The notes beneath the pieces were generated by a model that saw only the letters and a list, made by a program, of their open reading frames with translations, searched no databases and was not told the DNA's origin. This document shows positions 32,633 to 33,296 of a stretch of DNA of 33,296 nt, piece by piece; the first letter of the stretch is position 1; every line of letters starts with the position of its first letter. Location: positions 1 to 33,296 of the forward strand of contig JAEWGR010000100.1 of NCBI GenBank assembly GCA_023388195.1, in the 5' to 3' direction. The position numbers and the translations under genes are program-made. Source of the stretch: Bacillota bacterium. Lineage in GTDB: Bacteria; Bacillota; Negativicutes; Sporomusales; Sporomusaceae.

Positions 32633-32682
32633 ATAGAATATGCAATTTTCATAACAAATTTTAATTCAATTACTAAAAAAAA

Positions 32683-33296
32683 TCAAGTAGAATTTGTCAG
32701 CATTGCACAAATCTTGTCTAAAATAATTTCTGCAACCTGTTGTTTGCTTTGCAGCGGCAGTGCTTCCACAACGCCATTTTTGTGAACAATTTTCACAATA
32801 TTAGTGTCCAGGTTAAAACCGGCCCCGGGTAAGGTGACATCATTGGCTACAATCATATCCAGGTTTTTTTTGCGCAGTTTTTCCTGGGCGTGTTCAATCA
32901 GGCCTTCTGTTTCGGCAGCAAAGCCGATTAATAGCTGTTGCTTTTTACGCTGGCCCAAATCGAGCAGGATATCCGGATTTTTGACCAGGTTCAGGGTTAG
33001 CGTATCGCCGGTCTTCTTTATTTTTTGCTCAGCTGCCAGCTCTGGCCGGTAGTCGGCAACGGCCGCCGCTTTAATGACAATATCAACAGAGTCAAAATCG
33101 GCCAGAACCGCATTGTGCATCTCGGCCGCTGTTTCGACCCGTTTTATGGTAATTCCCGGCGGCACAGGCAAACCGGAAGGTCCGGAAATCAGAATAACTT
33201 CAGCCCCCCGTGCTGCCGCTGCCTGGGCCAGGGCATAACCCATTTTACCGCTGGAGCGATTGCCGAGGTATCTGACAGGATCGATAGGTTCCCGTG
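32683..33296 (-). CDS. coaBC: Bifunctional phosphopantothenoylcysteine decarboxylase/synthetase, C-terminal part
   Basis: The visible 204 codons are the CoaB half, which joins cysteine to 4'-phosphopantothenate in CoA synthesis. Motifs: E-P-I-D-P-V-R-Y-L at the window edge, then N-R-S-S-G-K-M-G-Y-A, K-A-A-A-V-A-D-Y-R-P, K-I-K-K, G-F-A-A-E-T-E and A-N-D-V. The CoaC decarboxylase half lies beyond the right edge. It is followed by a T-rich gap and the metK leader; no clear hairpin terminator is seen after its stop. Confidence 0.97.
   Translation of the reverse strand, partial: REPIDPVRYLGNRSSGKMGYALAQAAAARGAEVILISGPSGLPVPPGITIKRVETAAEMHNAVLADFDSVDIVIKAAAVADYRPELAAEQKIKKTGDTLTLNLVKNPDILLDLGQRKKQQLLIGFAAETEGLIEHAQEKLRKKNLDMIVANDVTLPGAGFNLDTNIVKIVHKNGVVEALPLQSKQQVAEIILDKICAMLTNST

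Noticed and set aside
32641..32682. metK promoter hexamers
   Set aside because: Several overlapping AT-rich matches fit equally badly, and the best -10 overlaps the riboswitch P1, so none was called.

Overview
The window looks like chromosomal core sequence from a spore-forming Negativicutes bacterium (Sporomusa/Pelosinus-like). This is an inference, not proven. It rests on Firmicutes-type gene order (coaBC, metK, priA-def-fmt-DUF116-rsmB-rlmN, prkC-rsgA-rpe), Firmicutes-type riboswitches, strong purine-rich Shine-Dalgarno sites, and several TTG/GTG starts. No phage, insertion sequence, CRISPR array, rRNA or tRNA is visible. Nearly everything is read on the minus strand.

Layout, left to right. 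1-6.8 kb is a mixed cell-envelope region. It holds the N-terminal part of a class A penicillin-binding protein running off the left edge, a secreted polysaccharide deacetylase (+), guaB, a secreted peptidoglycan-binding/3D-domain protein behind a c-di-AMP riboswitch, a small helical unknown, a 4-oxalocrotonate tautomerase-like protein, a plus-strand unknown with a palindromic upstream region, a TVP38/DedA membrane protein and a Cys-containing small unknown. 7.0-9.7 kb has recG, a DUF1858 protein and rpmB (+). 9.8-15.3 kb is the riboflavin operon read from an FMN riboswitch: ribD-ribE-ribBA-ribH, then a YfcE-type phosphoesterase and hslO (Hsp33). 15.4-23.5 kb is an eight-gene signalling and cell-wall operon in the order fhaA-like, fhaB-like, PP2C phosphatase, FtsW/RodA, class B PBP, PASTA kinase prkC, rsgA, rpe, with a very good sigma-A promoter in front. 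23.5-30.7 kb is the protein-synthesis and replication-restart cluster priA-def-fmt-DUF116-rsmB-rlmN. 30.8-33.3 kb has a 44-aa ORF, an HMA-like protein with a degenerate metal motif, metK behind a SAM-I riboswitch, and the C-terminal part of coaBC running off the right edge.

Together the genes describe growth control. Three leader RNAs sense FMN, SAM and c-di-AMP. A Ser/Thr kinase/phosphatase/FHA module sits in one transcript with an elongation or division type SEDS-PBP pair and two housekeeping genes.

The most unusual non-coding signal is a family of roughly 95-bp intergenic repeats. There is one copy just after recG, two head-to-tail between rpmB and hslO, and a probable half copy in the ribD leader. 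Each is built from hairpins and ends in a terminator-like stem with a T tract. Other points for a second look are an orphan plus-strand terminator with a possible small RNA, a sigma-K-like motif inside a palindrome upstream of the unknown plus-strand gene, and the Actinobacteria-like order of the FHA/kinase operon.
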